Source: Opitutaceae bacterium (GTDB lineage Bacteria > Verrucomicrobiota > Verrucomicrobiia > Opitutales > Opitutaceae). From it: DNA of 64,000 nucleotides. The position numbers and the translations under genes are program-made. The notes beneath the pieces were generated by a model. It was not told where the DNA came from. It did not search any database and saw only the letters and a list, made by a program, of their open reading frames with translations. Shown in pieces: positions 55,501-62,804 of the stretch (position 1 is the first letter of the stretch; the number at the start of each line of letters is the position of its first letter). The DNA lies in contig JAIXWF010000013.1 of the NCBI GenBank assembly GCA_027482185.1, positions 124,001 to 188,000 on the forward strand. Direction: 5' to 3'.

Positions 55501-56792
55501 GGGATGGTACGCCTGAGCTGGCGGCCGCGGCGCCCGATTTGGCACAAGCGGGGCGGCGTTTCGAGGCCGGTTGGCTCGAGGCGTGGATCGCGCAGCCCGG
55601 CGGCCGTTGCCCGACGGTGGCGCCGGCGCAGGCGGCCGATTTGGCCGCGCACCTCGCGGCGCAGCGCGGCGCGGAAATGCCGGCGGCGACGCTCGCGACC
55701 GACGCTGCGGTGATCGCGCAAGGCGCGGCGTTGGTGGAGAAACTTCATCTCGGGCCTTGGCTGGAGCCGATGCTCAAGGAACGGCGGCACACGGACGCCG
55801 GGCTCGTAGCGTTTCTGCAGGCGCCGGCGGCGCATCACCCCGACACGGCTTTTCCCGACGTGAGGCTGACGCGCGCGGAGGCGCTGCAGCTCGCGGCTTA
55901 TCTGCGTTCGCGGCAACCGGCGGCGCGGACGGTTTCGCGGCCCGGCGATGCGGCGGCGGGGGCGGCGGCGTTGGCCAGTTGCGTGGCCTGCCATGAACCG
56001 GCGGCAAAGCGCACGGCCACGGTGGCTTCGTTGGAAGAGATTGCGCGCGGCGACTGGACGGTGCGCGGCTGCGTGGCGGAGAACCGCGGGCGGGCGCCGG
56101 ATCTGCGGCTGACGCGCGAGGAAGTCGCGGCGCTGATCGCGTTCCGCAATGCCGACCGCGATGTCGGCTTCGCGTCGCTGCGGCGTTTCGTGCCGGCCGA
56201 GTATGCGGTGCAGCAGGTGAAAGCGCTGGGCTGCGCGCAATGCCATGCGGCGGGCGGGGAGAACAAGTTGCCCGACATCGCCCGCGCCGGGGAGAAATTC
56301 GAGACCGAGTGGCTGGCGAAACTGCTCGCGGGGCAAGCGGGCCGGATCCGGCCGTGGCAGGAAGCGCGGATGCCGGCTTTTGCGAGCCGCGCCGAGAATC
56401 TCGCGGCCGGGCTCGCGGCCAAGCACGGCCTGCCGGTCAAGGCGGTCGGTCCGGCGCGCGCCACCGATCCGAAGCTGGCGGCCCTGGGGGAAAAGATCGC
56501 CGGCGAGACGGGCTATTCGTGCATCGCCTGCCACGATGCCGGCAGCCGCAAAGCCGGGCAGGTTTTCGAAGGGCAGGGGCCCAATCTCCAGGTCGCCGGG
56601 GCGCGGCTGCGTTACGATTACTACCAGCGCTGGATGCATTGGCCCCAGCGCATCGCCCCGACGACGATCATGCCGCGCTACACCAAGGACCGCGACCGGG
56701 CGTTGCTCGACGCCCACGCCGGCGGCGACGCCGAGCGGCAGTTCGAGGCGGTCTGGCATTGGTTCGGCACCCTCGAAGCGCCCGCCCGCTGA
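52551..56792 (+). CDS. giant PVC-type multi-CxxCH heme protein with propeller and PA14-like domains
   Basis: This 1413-residue exported protein has a signal peptide ending near LLAADNPAK. An N-terminal DUF6797-like region (about 45-200) is followed by a propeller dehydrogenase-like domain (about 330-680; FGGFDFFADGKRIAASTWNG, GLRAPGGVGVSPDGIVTTGE) and a PA14-like segment (about 848-938). The C-terminal part has CVKCH at 972, CVACH at 1144, CAQCH at 1228 and CIACH at 1324, so up to four c-type hemes. Such proteins are typical of Planctomycetota and Verrucomicrobiota; substrates are mostly unknown. It precedes a TonB-dependent receptor by 176 bases. The ATG at 52551 gives the signal peptide. 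Confidence 0.87.
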   Translation: MARPTCSPVRSIVRSWFALLALPGALLAADNPAKQAKSADFGPSRGASGQPAQWWRQIDTGPFIADTFMTARNGAVAALKGVAVKVGPAREATLLFDTELLAWRAGFDGAVVLEGTPWDGSHGGNSHIPNGAGSLYFANFEGLGIATEGRWADSREPKFGPLPRPVGRYRGLYRHGQQTVLHYDVGGVPVWELPGYESAGGARAVTRTIETGAATAEFELLVEAGGESAGDARLKPEVRVLLAGAPAGVALAKGPGGRLTVKVAKGTPAARFKIAYAEKGFAAAALAPAAELAPLTRGGPGLYPQTFAVKGRLDPQAAEKTYAVDVIPLPNENPWKSPPRFGGFDFFADGKRIAASTWNGDVWIADGIAGDLAAVTWRRYASGMFQTLGLKIVDGLVYTQGRDQITRLHDLNGDGEADFYECFNNEVMITPGFHEFSFDLETDRAGNFYFSKAMPVNQGGRGFSPWTPHNGTVMKVSKDGSKLEVVAWGLRAPGGVGVSPDGIVTTGENEGSFVPQCKITWTPPGKVTFNGVVPGVWERSGWQGPLPGAPTDYDRPLVWLPYNADNSSGSQTWVPEGTKWDPRHAGEMLHLSYGKSSIFRVLRDNVGGTAQGAVYRLPIDVSAAVMRARFHPADGQLYVIGFRGWQTNGRDAFQRVRYTGVTVAQPAGLQAHANGVLLRFSAPLDPRTAEDPARYSVSKWNYVWGPQYGSGRFSIDQRDAEAELRAQTVASKGAHNSIDTVTVAAAKLVEDGRAVFLYVPKMTAAMQVEVKLDLADTKGGRVRDTLYATVHAMAPEYRVPGVRWEDIRVADTAPAGEPGLVLTFDSETTDTLRVDQLALTVPAGTSPSVFMGTRAFGAAWRGTLVVPERDDYTFSLEGAGTVSLQIDGKVIASGELPLTARVPVTLAKGAHAIYCSYRSAKEGESRVRLLWSSPQFRPEPVPASAFRHLPGADLESWSKVRHGREVFLAAQCVKCHQPRGGLPRDGTPELAAAAPDLAQAGRRFEAGWLEAWIAQPGGRCPTVAPAQAADLAAHLAAQRGAEMPAATLATDAAVIAQGAALVEKLHLGPWLEPMLKERRHTDAGLVAFLQAPAAHHPDTAFPDVRLTRAEALQLAAYLRSRQPAARTVSRPGDAAAGAAALASCVACHEPAAKRTATVASLEEIARGDWTVRGCVAENRGRAPDLRLTREEVAALIAFRNADRDVGFASLRRFVPAEYAVQQVKALGCAQCHAAGGENKLPDIARAGEKFETEWLAKLLAGQAGRIRPWQEARMPAFASRAENLAAGLAAKHGLPVKAVGPARATDPKLAALGEKIAGETGYSCIACHDAGSRKAGQVFEGQGPNLQVAGARLRYDYYQRWMHWPQRIAPTTIMPRYTKDRDRALLDAHAGGDAERQFEAVWHWFGTLEAPAR

Positions 56793-56968
56793 GCTCAACC
56801 GGCCGGTTACCTGGGTGCCGTTCCGGTGACATTCCGGCGTGCATAAAAAGTTCGCTGGATTTCCCGGTCCGGGCTCGCAAGTGTCCTGCCGCTTCGTTCC
56901 CCGCGAAGCACCCCGTCGCGACCGGACTGTCGGTTGTCCCGCGGGGTCATCAGCCAACTGCAAACCCT

Positions 56969-59900
56969 ATGCCTAGCAACCCTGACTACTTGCGTTTCTT
57001 CCGGCCCGCGCCGAAGCGCATCGTTCAAGCCACCTTGCTCGCCCTCGCGGCGGCAAGCTCACCGGTGATCCCCGGCCATTCCGTTGCGATCGCCGCCGCT
57101 GCCGCCAACGGCGTGATCAGCGGTATCGTCACCAACAAGACCACGGGCAACGGCCTCATCGGCGCCAAGGTCGAGATCCCGGCCCTCAATCTCAGCGCGC
57201 TCGTCGACAACACCGGCCGCTACATCATCCGCGGCGTGCCCGCCGGCGCGCACGAGTTGGTGGTGACCTACACGGGCCTCGATACCCAGCGCACGACGCT
57301 GAATGTCGGGGACGGCCAGGCGGCCACGCGCGATTTCGAAATGAGCAGCAGCGTGCTGATGCTCGATACCTTCAAGGTCACGAGCGAAAAGGCCGGCCTG
57401 TCCTCCGCGCTCACCCAGCAGCGCAACGCCGACAACCTGAAGAACGTGGCGTCCATGGACGCCCTCGTCGACTTGCCGAACATGAACGCGACCGAACTCG
57501 CGATCCGCCTCCCCGGCGTCGCGTTCGGCAACCCCGGCGACGAAGTCGTCGAGGTCATCAGCGTCCGCGGCATGGGCGCGGGCATGAGCTCGATCACGAT
57601 CGACGGCGGCGGCATGTCGTCGTTCTCGGCGCAGAACCGCAACACGCGCATGACGGCGTTCACCGGCGCGATGTTCGAGGCGCTCGAGGTCGTGAAGGGC
57701 CAGACCCCGGACAAGCCCGTCGATTCCCTCGGCGGCGGCGTCAATTTCAAGACCCGTTCCCCGCTCAACATGCGCGAGAAGCGCCGCATCACGGTGAACT
57801 TCACCGGCCGGCAGGCGCCTTCGTTCACCGAACAGGTGCCGATCCGCGAAGCGCGCCGCACGCACGCCTTGCTCAACGCTTCGTACATCGAGAAGTTCGC
57901 GGTGTTCGGCAGCAGCACCGAGAACCTCGCCGTGTCGGTCAACGCGTTCTACTCGGAAAACGCCTTCGGCTTCTTCCGCACGAACCGCGATTTCCAGCAG
58001 ACGAACAACCAGCCGGCGTACCTGTGGGACTACCGCACCACGGACAATTACAACAACCGGAAGCAGCGTTCGCTGAACACGAAGTGGGACTACCGCTTTG
58101 ACCGGAACAACCTGGTCAAGCTGAACCTGATCTACAACGACGCGCCGGAGCCGATGCGCCGCCAGTACCAGACGCGCGCCTACGCCGGCAGCCAAACCAC
58201 GGTGCCTGGACCCGCGACGGGTGTCGTTCCCGGCGCCTTTGACAGCCGCATCACCGTGGTCCGCGCTGTGCCGACCGCCGCGAATGCGACGTCCGCCACG
58301 ACCGCGCCGGCCCTGATCGACACGACGTCGACTCTCATCAATCGCGACCAGCGCCTCCGGCACATGGACATCGCCGGTGAGCACACGATCAACCGCCTCG
58401 ATATCGAGTGGGCCGGTCTCTGGAGCCGCACGCGTTACCGCTACCTCGGCGCCGAAGGCCAACTCGTCAACCGTCTCGGCAACGTGCCCTTCGTTGGTCC
58501 CAACGGCCGCCGGAACAGCGTCGCCGGCACCGCGACCGATCCGCTCGACAACATCGTCGGGCCCAACGGCGAGACCGGCGTGGGCTGGATCCTCGACCGC
58601 AACCAGAGCGACCTTTACCCGCGCTTCATCCAGAACGGAGGCCTCGATTTCACGAACCCGAACAACTACCGCCCGGCGGTCAACGGTCTCAGCACGCAGT
58701 CCGGCAACCTCGACATCGACCTGATCAAGGAGGCCCGCGCGCACTTCAAATACAAGCTGCCGATCGAATCCTTCAGCGCCTTCCTCAAGACGGGCGGCCA
58801 GGTCCGCGACCACACGGTCGAGCTCGACCGCCGCAACCGCCGCTGGAACTACATCGGCCGCACCGCGCTGCCGACCGACCCCTCGATCCTGCTCTGGGAC
58901 AAGGTGAAGACCGGCCGGAACATCCCGGTCTGGGACGGCGCGCCCTTCATCCAGAACGGCCAGCCGACCAATCCCGCGCTGTGGGAAGAGGACCGCTACT
59001 TCTACGAGTCCAACCGCCTCTCGGCGTCCAACAAGGTCAACGAGGTCATCACCGGCTACTACCTCATGACGCAGGGCCGCGTCGGCTCGTGGGGTTTCCT
59101 CGGCGGCGTGCGCCGCGAAGTCACCGAGACCACCGGTATCTCCCGCATCCGCGCGCGAGTGCTCAGCACGACGGCCCAGCAGCTTGCCGATCCGGTCGGC
59201 TCCGCCCAGCGCGACTACGCCCAAGTCCTCGAGCTCGAGGGCAAGTACGGCCAGAATTTCCCGAGCATCCACCTGTGGCGCGACCTGACGCCCAACCTCA
59301 AGGTGCGCGGCGCCTGGACCACGAGCTTCGGCCGTCCCTCGCTCGCCAACGCGCTTCCGTCGTTCTCGTTCAACGACACGAACCAGACCGTTTCGATCGG
59401 CAATCCCGCGCTCGGGCCGCAGAAGGCCAAGAATTGGGACTTCGGCTTCGAGTACTACTTCGAGCCGGCCGGCAGCTTCTCGGTCGGCTGGTTCCACAAG
59501 ACGATCAACGACTTCATCCTGACCGGTCGCGAGACCGGCATAGTGCCCAACGGCAGCGACAACGGCTTCGACGGCCAGTACGAGGGTTACAAGATCCTCC
59601 AGTCGCTCAACGCCGGCACCGCCATCGCGCAGGGCTGGGAATTCGCCTACCAGCAACAGTTCCGTTTCCTGCCGGGCCTGCTCCGCACGCTGCGCTTCAA
59701 CGCCAACTACACCGTGATCAACTCCCACGGCGACTTCGGCGGCACGACCTACCTCAAGAATTCGCAGATCAACGGCTTCATCCCGCGCACGGCCAACGCC
59801 TCGTTCTCCTGGGATTACAAGAAGTTCGGCGTCTCGATGTCCTACAACTACACGAGCGAAAGCATCCGCAACGCGTACAACGTGGCCAATCCCTCGCGCA

Positions 59901-60094
59901 ACCAGTACCTGATGCCCCGCGAGCTCGTGAATCTGAACCTGCGCTACCAGGTGCGGCCGAACGTCACGCTGACCTTCGGTGTCGCGAATCTGTTCAACGA
60001 ACCGCAGATCTACTACCGCGGCATCGCCGACCAGATCGAGACGTTCCTGATCCAGGGCACGACGATCACCGCCGGCATCGAAGGCCGGTTCTGA
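56969..60094 (+). CDS. TonB-dependent outer-membrane receptor with carboxypeptidase-regulatory N-domain
   Basis: This 1041-residue protein has a long signal region, then a carboxypeptidase-regulatory-like domain (about 48-128; SGIVTNKTTGNGLIGAKVEI). A TonB-box-like LMLDTFKVTSE follows, then the plug (ELAIRLPGVAFGNPGDEVVE, VKGQTPDKPVDSLGGGVNFK) and the barrel ending in a strand with terminal Phe (TITAGIEGRF). It imports a large substrate using TonB energy; the ligand is unknown. No SusD partner is adjacent, as is usual for this Verrucomicrobiota subtype. The ATG at 56969 follows the giant heme protein. Confidence 0.93.
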   Translation: MPSNPDYLRFFRPAPKRIVQATLLALAAASSPVIPGHSVAIAAAAANGVISGIVTNKTTGNGLIGAKVEIPALNLSALVDNTGRYIIRGVPAGAHELVVTYTGLDTQRTTLNVGDGQAATRDFEMSSSVLMLDTFKVTSEKAGLSSALTQQRNADNLKNVASMDALVDLPNMNATELAIRLPGVAFGNPGDEVVEVISVRGMGAGMSSITIDGGGMSSFSAQNRNTRMTAFTGAMFEALEVVKGQTPDKPVDSLGGGVNFKTRSPLNMREKRRITVNFTGRQAPSFTEQVPIREARRTHALLNASYIEKFAVFGSSTENLAVSVNAFYSENAFGFFRTNRDFQQTNNQPAYLWDYRTTDNYNNRKQRSLNTKWDYRFDRNNLVKLNLIYNDAPEPMRRQYQTRAYAGSQTTVPGPATGVVPGAFDSRITVVRAVPTAANATSATTAPALIDTTSTLINRDQRLRHMDIAGEHTINRLDIEWAGLWSRTRYRYLGAEGQLVNRLGNVPFVGPNGRRNSVAGTATDPLDNIVGPNGETGVGWILDRNQSDLYPRFIQNGGLDFTNPNNYRPAVNGLSTQSGNLDIDLIKEARAHFKYKLPIESFSAFLKTGGQVRDHTVELDRRNRRWNYIGRTALPTDPSILLWDKVKTGRNIPVWDGAPFIQNGQPTNPALWEEDRYFYESNRLSASNKVNEVITGYYLMTQGRVGSWGFLGGVRREVTETTGISRIRARVLSTTAQQLADPVGSAQRDYAQVLELEGKYGQNFPSIHLWRDLTPNLKVRGAWTTSFGRPSLANALPSFSFNDTNQTVSIGNPALGPQKAKNWDFGFEYYFEPAGSFSVGWFHKTINDFILTGRETGIVPNGSDNGFDGQYEGYKILQSLNAGTAIAQGWEFAYQQQFRFLPGLLRTLRFNANYTVINSHGDFGGTTYLKNSQINGFIPRTANASFSWDYKKFGVSMSYNYTSESIRNAYNVANPSRNQYLMPRELVNLNLRYQVRPNVTLTFGVANLFNEPQIYYRGIADQIETFLIQGTTITAGIEGRF

Positions 60095-60111
60095 GCCTGC
60101 GGCGGCGGGAA

Positions 60112-60139
60112 GTTGAAAGTTGAAGGTTGAAAGAATGAA
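60112..60139. repeat. heptamer array, four units, after the TonB receptor
   Basis: GTTGAAA, GTTGAAG, GTTGAAA, GAATGAA are contiguous, starting 17 bases after the receptor stop. It uses the same GTTGAAR unit as 19747 and 25299, which are far away on the window. Confidence 0.7.
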
Positions 60140-60182
60140 CCGCGCTTTCCCTCCCTGAAGCTATCCGCCGTCGAAAACTCCC

Positions 60183-60215
60183 AGCCGCGGCGCCATTGTG
60201 CGCCGCGGCTTTTTC
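60183..60215 (+). terminator. rho-independent terminator of the TonB receptor gene
   Basis: AGCCGCGGCGC (60183-60193) pairs perfectly with GCGCCGCGGCT (60200-60210) over a six-base loop, followed by TTTTCG. The next gene starts only 16 bases later. Confidence 0.9.
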
Positions 60216-60230
60216 GTGTCTGCTGCCGCG

Positions 60231-61445
60231 ATGCAACTCGGGGTCGACCGGCTTTTCACCCAGTTCCCTGAATTGGTCCGCGGCAAACGCCTCGGGCTGA
60301 TCACGAATCCCACGGGGGTCGACGCCGGCTACCGCAGCATCATCGAGCGGTTCCGGCGCGAGCCAGGGGTGACGCTCGCCGCCCTCTACGGCCCGGAACA
60401 CGGCGTGCGCGGCAACGCGCAGGCCGGCGAGTACGTGCCGTTCTTCCACGATGCGCACCTCGGGCTCCCGGTGTTCAGCCTCTACGGCCAGTCGCAGCAG
60501 CCGCCCGCCGACATGTTGACGAACATCGACGCCTACATGCGCGACTACGACACGCGGCACACGGGCAAGACCGTCGAGCGCGACATGATCCATGCCGTCG
60601 AGGCGATGGTCTTCGATCTCCAGGATGTCGGCACGCGGGTCTACACGTACGTCGCGACCATGGCCTACGCGATGCAGGCCGCGGCCGAAGCCGGACTGCC
60701 GTTCATCGTGCTCGATCGGCCCAATCCGATCGGCGGCACGGCGATGGAAGGTCCGATTTTGGAGTTTCCGAAGCACAGTTCATTCATCGGCCTTTACCCG
60801 GTGCCGCTGCGCCACGGGATGACGGCGGGCGAACTCGCGCGATTGTTCAACGCCAAGTTCCTGCCGCGGCCGGTCGATCTGACCGTCGTGCCGATGGCGG
60901 GCTGGAGCCGGGCGCAGTGGTTCGACGAGACCGATGCGCCTTGGGTGATGCCCTCGCCCAACATGCCGACGGTCGCGACCGCGACCGTGTATCCCGGGCA
61001 GGTCTTGCTCGAAGGAACCAATTTGTCCGAGGGCCGCGGCACGACGAAGCCGTTCGAATACTTCGGCGCGCCTTGGCTCGACGGCTATGTGCTCGCGCGG
61101 GAACTCAACGCGCTCGGCGTCGCCGGCGCGGTTTTCCGCGAAACCTGGTTCACGCCGACGTTTTCCAAATTTGCCGGCGAGCGCTGCGGCGGTTGCCAGA
61201 TCCACGTGCTGGAGCGCAACGCGTTCCGTTCGATCGGGACGACGCTGGCGATCCTCCGCACCATCGACCGGTTGGCGCCGGGGAAACTGGAATTGCACGC
61301 CGACTACTTCGACAAGGTCATGGGCACGTCGACGGTCCGCGAAGCGTTTGTCCGCGGGGATGCGGTGGGCGACATCGTCGCGGGTTGGCAGGCGGGGCTG
61401 GCGGAGTTTGCCCGGCTGCGGGAGCCGTTCTTGCTCTACCGCTGA
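60231..61445 (+). CDS. DUF1343/NamZ-like exo-beta-N-acetylmuramidase
   Basis: This 404-residue protein has the family order GKRLGLITNPTGVD, LYGPEHGVRGNAQAGEYV, MVFDLQDVGTRVYTYVATMA, FIVLDRPNPIGGTAMEGPIL, PLRHGMTAGELARLF, TNLSEGRGTTKPFEYFGAPW and a C-terminal helical part. Bacillus NamZ of this family (GH171) releases MurNAc from peptidoglycan fragments, so a role in muropeptide recycling is the likely function. The ATG at 60231 gives no clear signal peptide, so it may act in the cytoplasm. The in-frame extension to 60198 overlaps the terminator and is rejected. Confidence 0.88.
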   Translation: MQLGVDRLFTQFPELVRGKRLGLITNPTGVDAGYRSIIERFRREPGVTLAALYGPEHGVRGNAQAGEYVPFFHDAHLGLPVFSLYGQSQQPPADMLTNIDAYMRDYDTRHTGKTVERDMIHAVEAMVFDLQDVGTRVYTYVATMAYAMQAAAEAGLPFIVLDRPNPIGGTAMEGPILEFPKHSSFIGLYPVPLRHGMTAGELARLFNAKFLPRPVDLTVVPMAGWSRAQWFDETDAPWVMPSPNMPTVATATVYPGQVLLEGTNLSEGRGTTKPFEYFGAPWLDGYVLARELNALGVAGAVFRETWFTPTFSKFAGERCGGCQIHVLERNAFRSIGTTLAILRTIDRLAPGKLELHADYFDKVMGTSTVREAFVRGDAVGDIVAGWQAGLAEFARLREPFLLYR

Positions 61446-61461
61446 GCCGGAATCATGCAGT

Positions 61462-61588
61462 AGAGAGTCCAAAGTCGAGAGTTGAGAGATCGATCCGCCG
61501 AGGCACGGACAACGCAGTCGCAGCAACGTGCGGGCGAAACCGAACGGTTCGTCTCTCAACTCTCAACCAAGCTCACTCAACTGCATGA
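61462..61588. repeat. inverted heptamer-type arrays flanking a 60-base spacer, bounded by a 9-bp inverted repeat
   Basis: The left side 61462-61489 reads AGAGAGT, CCAAAGT, CGAGAGT, TGAGAGA. The right side 61552-61579 reads TCTCTCA, ACTCTCA, ACCAAGC, TCACTCA. TCATGCAGT at 61453-61461 and ACTGCATGA at 61580-61588 are exact complements outside the arrays. The whole can fold as a hairpin between the NamZ gene and the PEP-CTERM gene, and it contains the latter's stop codon (61577-61579). Confidence 0.75.
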
Positions 61589-62773
61589 GTCCGGCCGAGC
61601 GCGGCGGCGGCGCCAGGCGAAGCCCAGGGCGGCCGCACCGGCGAGGGCGGCATAGGTTTCCGGTTCGGGAATCGCCGTTGCGACCAGGTAGCCGCTGTTG
61701 TCCAACGCGAAGCTGGAGAAGCCGACGGAGGAGATGACCGCGAGTTGTTCGGAGGCGAGGCCGGTGTTGTCCGTGCCGAAGCGCAGGGACGACCCCGAAA
61801 CAAAGCTGCCGCCGAGCGTGAGGCTGCCGCCGGTCCAGGCGGTTGCCGCGCTCGAATTGAAGGCGAGGGCTCCGCCGGTTCCGAACGTGATCGTGGCGGC
61901 GCCGGTGAGTCCGAGGGTGCCGAGGGAATCGGTGAATGTCTTCGCGTCGACGATCGCGTTGCCGAGGGTGAGGGAACGGTTGTCGGCGAAGACGTTGTTG
62001 ATGCCGAGGGCCAGCGTGCCCGCGCTGACCGTGGTTCCGCCGGTGTAGGTATTGGCGGCGGCCATGACCAAAGTGCCGGCGCCGGACTTGGTGAAACGGC
62101 CGGAGCCGCCGACGACCTCCTGCAGCGTCACGGTGGCGGCGGCGTTGCTCACGCTCCAAGTGCCGCCGCCGGATCCGAGACTGACGACGCCGAAGCGGGA
62201 GGAGGAGACCGTGGTCGTGCCGCCGGTGTAGTCGAGGGTGCCGTTGCTGAGCGTCAGGTTGCCGCTGACGCCCGGGAAATAACTCATGCTCGAGGCCCGG
62301 ATCGTGCCGCCGTTGACGTTGACCGGGCCGCGGTGCCCGGAGCCCAAGCCGGAAAAGGTCAAGACGCCGGAGCCGGTCTTGGTGAGGGTGCCGCTGCCGT
62401 AGAAGCGCAGGTTGACGGTCGCGTTGTAGGCGCCCGTCGCGATCGTGCCGCTGAAGTAAATCGAGGACAGCCCGTCTTGCGACGTCAGGGTGTAATTGTT
62501 GGCGGCAAACGTAATGTTGCCGACCGAATAGTAGGACTCGGCGGAGGAGAATGAGACGCTTCCCCCGGTCCCTTCGAAGACGACAGCCGTCCGACTCGTC
62601 CACGCGGTTCCGGTGTACGGACCGCCGGTGGCAGTGCCCCAGTTGGCGGTGGTCGAGTCCCAGGTCTTGGAACCGCTGGAATAAAGTTGTCCGTAGAGCG
62701 GCCCGGTCGCGGCGAGCGATCCGAGCGCGAACGTCAGAAAGTGCCGAAGGAGGCCGAGGGAGAGGAAGTTGAT
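61577..62773 (-). CDS. PEP-CTERM protein with autotransporter-type beta-strand repeats; no standard start codon
   Basis: This protein of about 398 residues has a hydrophobic signal region (NFLSLGLLRHFLTFALGSLA). Passenger-associated repeats follow (GSGTLTKTGSGVLTFSG, GSGRFTKSGAGTLVMAAANT, GGTTVSAGTLALG). A C-terminal PEP-CTERM sorting tail ends it (IPEPETYAALAGAAALGFAW, then RRRR). It is expected at the cell surface after exosortase processing. The reading frame is open with typical family sequence back to the signal region, but no ATG, GTG or TTG occurs before it. The most family-like first codon is an ATC at 62771-62773 after a purine-rich stretch. The start is therefore uncertain. Confidence 0.7.
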   Translation of the reverse strand: MNFLSLGLLRHFLTFALGSLAATGPLYGQLYSSGSKTWDSTTANWGTATGGPYTGTAWTSRTAVVFEGTGGSVSFSSAESYYSVGNITFAANNYTLTSQDGLSSIYFSGTIATGAYNATVNLRFYGSGTLTKTGSGVLTFSGLGSGHRGPVNVNGGTIRASSMSYFPGVSGNLTLSNGTLDYTGGTTTVSSSRFGVVSLGSGGGTWSVSNAAATVTLQEVVGGSGRFTKSGAGTLVMAAANTYTGGTTVSAGTLALGINNVFADNRSLTLGNAIVDAKTFTDSLGTLGLTGAATITFGTGGALAFNSSAATAWTGGSLTLGGSFVSGSSLRFGTDNTGLASEQLAVISSVGFSSFALDNSGYLVATAIPEPETYAALAGAAALGFAWRRRRARPDSCS

Positions 62774-62804
62774 GCTCCCCCCTTCGGTCCCGCCGAATCG
62801 GGCT

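Noticed and set aside
53250..56963. 1237-residue minus-strand frame opposite the giant heme protein
   Set aside because: The product is Arg/His/Pro-rich without motifs, and the plus strand carries clear CxxCH and propeller sequence.
61577..62362. Accepting the PEP-CTERM gene as starting at the TTG at 62362
   Set aside because: The upstream in-frame translation contains clear repeat sequence and a signal peptide, so the TTG start would remove the export signal.
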